NCBI GenBank assembly: GCA_022707665.1
Contig: JAKJAE010000104.1
Location: forward strand, 1 to 8,164
Source: Chloroflexota bacterium
GTDB lineage: Bacteria > Chloroflexota > Anaerolineae > B4-G1 > SLSP01
DNA length: 8,164 bases
Direction: 5' to 3'
In this document: positions 5,740 to 8,164 of the stretch, in pieces
How the letters are laid out: every line of letters starts with the position of its first letter
Position numbering within the stretch: position 1 is the stretch's first letter
The notes under the pieces: model-generated
What the model saw: the letters and a program-made list of their open reading frames with translations, nothing else
Told to the model about the DNA's origin: nothing
Database searches by the model: none
Program-made: the position numbers and the translations under genes

Positions 5740-6588
5740 ATGAAGCGGTTTGCCGTACTGCAGTTGTCGGGGTGCGCGGGGTGTGAGGTCTCGTTGATCA
5801 ATGCCGACGAGTGGGTGGATCAGTTCAAGCTGGTCTATATGCCCCTCGTGATCTCGGCCTATGACGTGCCCGATGTGGACGTTCTCCTGATCAGCGGTGG
5901 GGTGCGAACGGACGAGGACCTCTATAAACTACGCCAGGCGGTCAAGCGCGCGAAGCAGGTAGTCGCGGTCGGTACGTGCGCGATCTCTGGGGGGGTCGCC
6001 AACCTGGGCGACCGTGACGAGGTGCGCGAGCTTTTCCTGGCTGGAACGCAGCGCCTCCACGTGCCGCGGCTGCTCCCCAAGTCCCATCCGGTGGATACTT
6101 ACGTTCCCGTCGATCTCTATCTGCCGGGGTGCCCACCGACATCGGAGCTGTTTATGGCTGTGCTGCAGGAGAATCGGGATTTCCAGGCGAGCAAGACGGT
6201 ATGCCAGGAGTGCGGACGGAAGAAGCTGCGCGATATGCGACCAGAGCACCTGGTGGGCTTTCGGCAGGGGCGCGTGCTGCCCGACATCTGTCTGATCAAT
6301 CAAGGATACCTGTGCGTGGGGTCATCGACGCGTGGGGGTTGCCGTGCGCCGTGTACGCGGGCAGGGCATCCGTGTGTTGGCTGCCGGGGACCCTCAGACG
6401 CCTTCATTGAGCAGGAATCGGAGGTGTGGCTGAAGAGCATCAAGCGTGTCTTCAGCTCGATGACCGACGTGCCCGAAGCCGAGATCGATGAGGCGCTGCG
6501 GTCACCGCAGTTGGCCCTGTTTCTCTTTCAGTTCTCTGACTATGCCAGCGGCGACCGGCTTGTGAGACCAAAGGAGAAGGTTCTCTGA
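5740..6588 (+). CDS. [NiFe]-hydrogenase small subunit, group 3 (Mvh/sulfhydrogenase) type
   Basis: 282 residues; ATG at 5740 preceded by AAAGGGGAG five bases upstream. It passes electrons between the NiFe site and outside acceptors through iron-sulfur clusters. Proximal-cluster ligands are present: C12-x2-C15 in SGCAGCE, C80 in GTC and C131 in PGCPP. The C-terminal part has exactly eight more cysteines, C155, C158, C184, C192, C201, C205, C212 and C215 (CVGCRGP), fitting two further [4Fe-4S] clusters. These are the only 12 cysteines in the protein. There is no twin-arginine signal, so the enzyme is cytoplasmic. The lack of a signal and the GYLCVGSSTRGGC...CVGC arrangement resemble MvhG and sulfhydrogenase delta rather than group 1 enzymes. 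The large subunit follows with one base between. HoxY-type small subunits lack the second cysteine set, so that alternative is unlikely. Confidence 0.92.
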   Translation: MKRFAVLQLSGCAGCEVSLINADEWVDQFKLVYMPLVISAYDVPDVDVLLISGGVRTDEDLYKLRQAVKRAKQVVAVGTCAISGGVANLGDRDEVRELFLAGTQRLHVPRLLPKSHPVDTYVPVDLYLPGCPPTSELFMAVLQENRDFQASKTVCQECGRKKLRDMRPEHLVGFRQGRVLPDICLINQGYLCVGSSTRGGCRAPCTRAGHPCVGCRGPSDAFIEQESEVWLKSIKRVFSSMTDVPEAEIDEALRSPQLALFLFQFSDYASGDRLVRPKEKVL

Positions 6589-6589
6589 T

Positions 6590-7906
6590 ATGGCAACGCT
6601 GACCTTTCCACTCAGCCGGATTGAGGGACATGCGCAGGTCGTGATCGAGGTACGAAACGGTGAGGTAGTCTCGGCGCACTTCCAGGCGACCGAGTACCGG
6701 GGCTTCGTGTACCTGGTGCAGGGGGCGCCTGCGGAGCAGATGCCGGTCATCGTACCCCGAATCTGTGGCGTCTGCTCGACAGCGCACCATGTCGCCTCCG
6801 TGAAGAAGCTCGAGGATATCTTCGAGGTAACACCCCCGCCGGTGGCTCTCGAGATCCGTGAGTTGTTGATGCTGGGGCAGTTGATTCAGAACCAGGCCAC
6901 CTCGCTCTTTATCTTCACGATGCCGGATCGCTTCGGGGTTGCGAGCATCCTCGACGTGGAAGACAGTGCCTCGATGGGCGACGCGACTGCCGGGATTGCG
7001 GCCCGAGCGCTGCAGGTGCGCCAGGTGGGAACACACCTGATCACGCTGGCAGGGGGGCAGTTCATCCACCCGGTCAAGGCCGTCGTGGGTGGGGTGACGT
7101 CCGGGATCAGCGTGGAGGCAGCCGACAGGATGCGGGACGAACTGACGAGGGCGCTGCCGGTGGCGTGCGAGCTCTTCGATACCTATTGGCAGGCGTCGCT
7201 GGAGATGGGGACGCGTCTCGGGACGTGGGGCGATGATGCACCGGCGTGCTATATCTCGGCGATTGGGGCCGAAGAGCCGCAGTACTACGGGGACAAGATT
7301 CGCGTGTTGGGCTGCCACGGAGGCGACGTCTGTGCCGTGTTCCCTCCCGGGGCCTATGAAGCCCACCTGACGGTCGAGGAGACCGAGTATAGCTATGCTC
7401 CCCGGACGAGTTACATGGGCAACGTGATTCGCGCCAACAGCCTGGCGCGTGTCAATCTCGTCGAGCGGTTGGGGACGCCGAGGGCCGATGGTTACCTCAA
7501 GGCTTTCCGTGAGGCGTTCGGGCAACCGGCGCACGCGATCCTGTTGTTCGATCTGGCGCGCGGGATTGAGTTGGTCTATGCGATCGAGCGGTCGATTGCG
7601 ATGCTGGAGACACGGTTGGACGATGAGGACACGGCAGTATCCTACACGCCGCGGGACGGAGAAGGCTACGGACTGGTGGAGGCGCCACGAGGCCCACTGA
7701 TCCATCACTACCGGGTGGAACAGGGGAAGATCGCCAAGGCCGAGTTCATCATTCCCACGGTACACAACATGATGGCGATCGAGCGGGCACTGCGCGTTGC
7801 TGCGGAACGTTATGTGAGCGCCGATCGCGTGGCTTTGGAGCTCGAGCGTGCCGTGGGGCGCGTGGTTCGGGCCTTCGATCCCTGCATTGCGTGTGCGACG
7901 CATTAG
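6590..7906 (+). CDS. [NiFe]-hydrogenase large (catalytic) subunit without C-terminal extension
   Basis: 438 residues; ATG at 6590, one base after the small-subunit stop, with AAGGAGAAGG nine bases upstream. It holds the Ni-Fe centre that interconverts H2 with protons and electrons. Motifs: RIEGH (10-14, with Glu12, equivalent to the proton-transfer Glu25 of Desulfovibrio enzymes), R57-I-C59-G-V-C62 with His66, EAPRG (364-368), and C-terminal D430-P-C432-I-A-C435-A-T-H438. All four Ni-binding cysteines are therefore present. Two features are odd. The usual RGxE reads R37-G-F-V40, so the Glu that binds Mg2+ in Desulfovibrio enzymes is Val. The protein ends exactly at His438, so no peptide remains for the usual maturation protease. 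Length and partner fit group 3 (MvhA/sulfhydrogenase alpha). No electron-acceptor subunit or hyp gene is visible in the window, so the physiological partner is unknown. Confidence 0.93.
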   Translation: MATLTFPLSRIEGHAQVVIEVRNGEVVSAHFQATEYRGFVYLVQGAPAEQMPVIVPRICGVCSTAHHVASVKKLEDIFEVTPPPVALEIRELLMLGQLIQNQATSLFIFTMPDRFGVASILDVEDSASMGDATAGIAARALQVRQVGTHLITLAGGQFIHPVKAVVGGVTSGISVEAADRMRDELTRALPVACELFDTYWQASLEMGTRLGTWGDDAPACYISAIGAEEPQYYGDKIRVLGCHGGDVCAVFPPGAYEAHLTVEETEYSYAPRTSYMGNVIRANSLARVNLVERLGTPRADGYLKAFREAFGQPAHAILLFDLARGIELVYAIERSIAMLETRLDDEDTAVSYTPRDGEGYGLVEAPRGPLIHHYRVEQGKIAKAEFIIPTVHNMMAIERALRVAAERYVSADRVALELERAVGRVVRAFDPCIACATH

Positions 7907-7928
7907 GGAGAAAGGGACTGCTTCCGGT

Positions 7929-8164
7929 ATGGTGACGTGGCGTTTGAACGGCATGGGTCGGGGCAGGGGCATCCTGCTGGTGGCACTGGTGGGCGTGCTG
8001 TGTCTGGTACAGGGGGCCGTGCCGCGCGCTGTGGCGGCGCAAGACGCGGTAACACACACCGTGCAGGCGGGTGAAAACCTGTTCCGGATTGCGCTCTACT
8101 ATGGGACTACAGTGGACGCGATCATGGCCGCGAATGGCCTTGGCGCTGTGTATATCTACGTGGG
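7929..8164 (+). CDS. Secreted LysM-domain protein, N-terminal fragment
   Basis: Partial: ATG at 7929, open for 78 codons to the right edge. AAAGGGA (7911-7917) lies 11 bases upstream. A basic start (MVTWRLNGMGRGRG) is followed by a hydrophobic core (about 15-30) and AVAAQD, a plausible signal peptidase I site after Ala37, so it is exported. Residues 42-78 begin a LysM domain: THTVQAGENLFRIALYYGTT then VDAIMAANGL and YIYVG. LysM domains bind N-acetylglucosamine polymers such as peptidoglycan. In this position they usually precede more LysM repeats or a catalytic domain (peptidase, amidase), which lies outside the window. It follows the hydrogenase large-subunit stop by 22 bp on the same strand, with no terminator between, so co-transcription is possible. 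No functional link with hydrogenase is evident. Confidence 0.88.
   Translation, partial: MVTWRLNGMGRGRGILLVALVGVLCLVQGAVPRAVAAQDAVTHTVQAGENLFRIALYYGTTVDAIMAANGLGAVYIYV

Noticed and set aside
6452..8059. A 535-codon open frame on the minus strand across the hydrogenase genes and the LysM start
   Set aside because: It is antisense to three well-supported genes, has no ribosome site or recognisable domain, and its Arg/Pro/His-rich composition is typical of a shadow frame in GC-rich DNA.

Overview
This window looks like a piece of a GC-rich (roughly 60% by eye) bacterial chromosome, most likely from the Chloroflexota (Anaerolineae or Caldilineae-like). That assignment is inference. It rests on the combination of a zinc-ribbon/TPR/beta-propeller membrane protein, a TGS-domain nucleoside kinase, a LysM secreted protein and a compact cytoplasmic-type [NiFe]-hydrogenase gene pair. 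There is no rRNA or other decisive marker, and there is no mobile element, CRISPR array or phage gene.

Layout. Two gene sets diverge from a 155-bp promoter region around 5585-5739. Leftwards (minus strand), in transcription order: a TGS + uridine-kinase-like nucleoside kinase (5584-3866); 6 bp later a zinc-ribbon/TM/TPR/TolB-like propeller protein (3859-2030); a tRNA-Pro(UGG) (1994-1920) whose promoter overlaps the stop codon of that protein; a patatin-like acyl hydrolase (1775-846); a gene-free stretch of about 290 bp (555-845) holding a promoter, an 11-codon leader ORF, a rho-independent terminator and a second promoter; a small four-cysteine protein of unknown function (554-174); and the start of a membrane-anchored protein that runs off the left edge (161-1). 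Rightwards (plus strand): a [NiFe]-hydrogenase small subunit (5740-6588) and large subunit (6590-7906) in one tight unit, followed 22 bp later by the start of a secreted LysM protein that runs off the right edge (7929-8164).

How the parts work together. The hydrogenase pair is the main metabolic content. The small subunit has 12 cysteines, enough for three [4Fe-4S] clusters, and the large subunit has both Ni-binding CxxC motifs. It resembles the group 3 (Mvh/sulfhydrogenase) type, but no diaphorase, FrhB/HdrD-like or maturation gene is visible. The large subunit stops exactly at the last metal-site histidine, so it should need no C-terminal protease. It also carries Val in place of the usual Glu of the RGxE motif. 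The other genes are mostly housekeeping or of unknown role and probably form several separate transcription units.

The most interesting non-coding structure is at 681-811 on the minus strand. There an extended -10 promoter, a hairpin that covers a perfect Shine-Dalgarno sequence, a short leader ORF and an intrinsic terminator overlap in a way that suggests transcription attenuation (or a roughly 115-nt small RNA) ahead of the four-cysteine protein gene.
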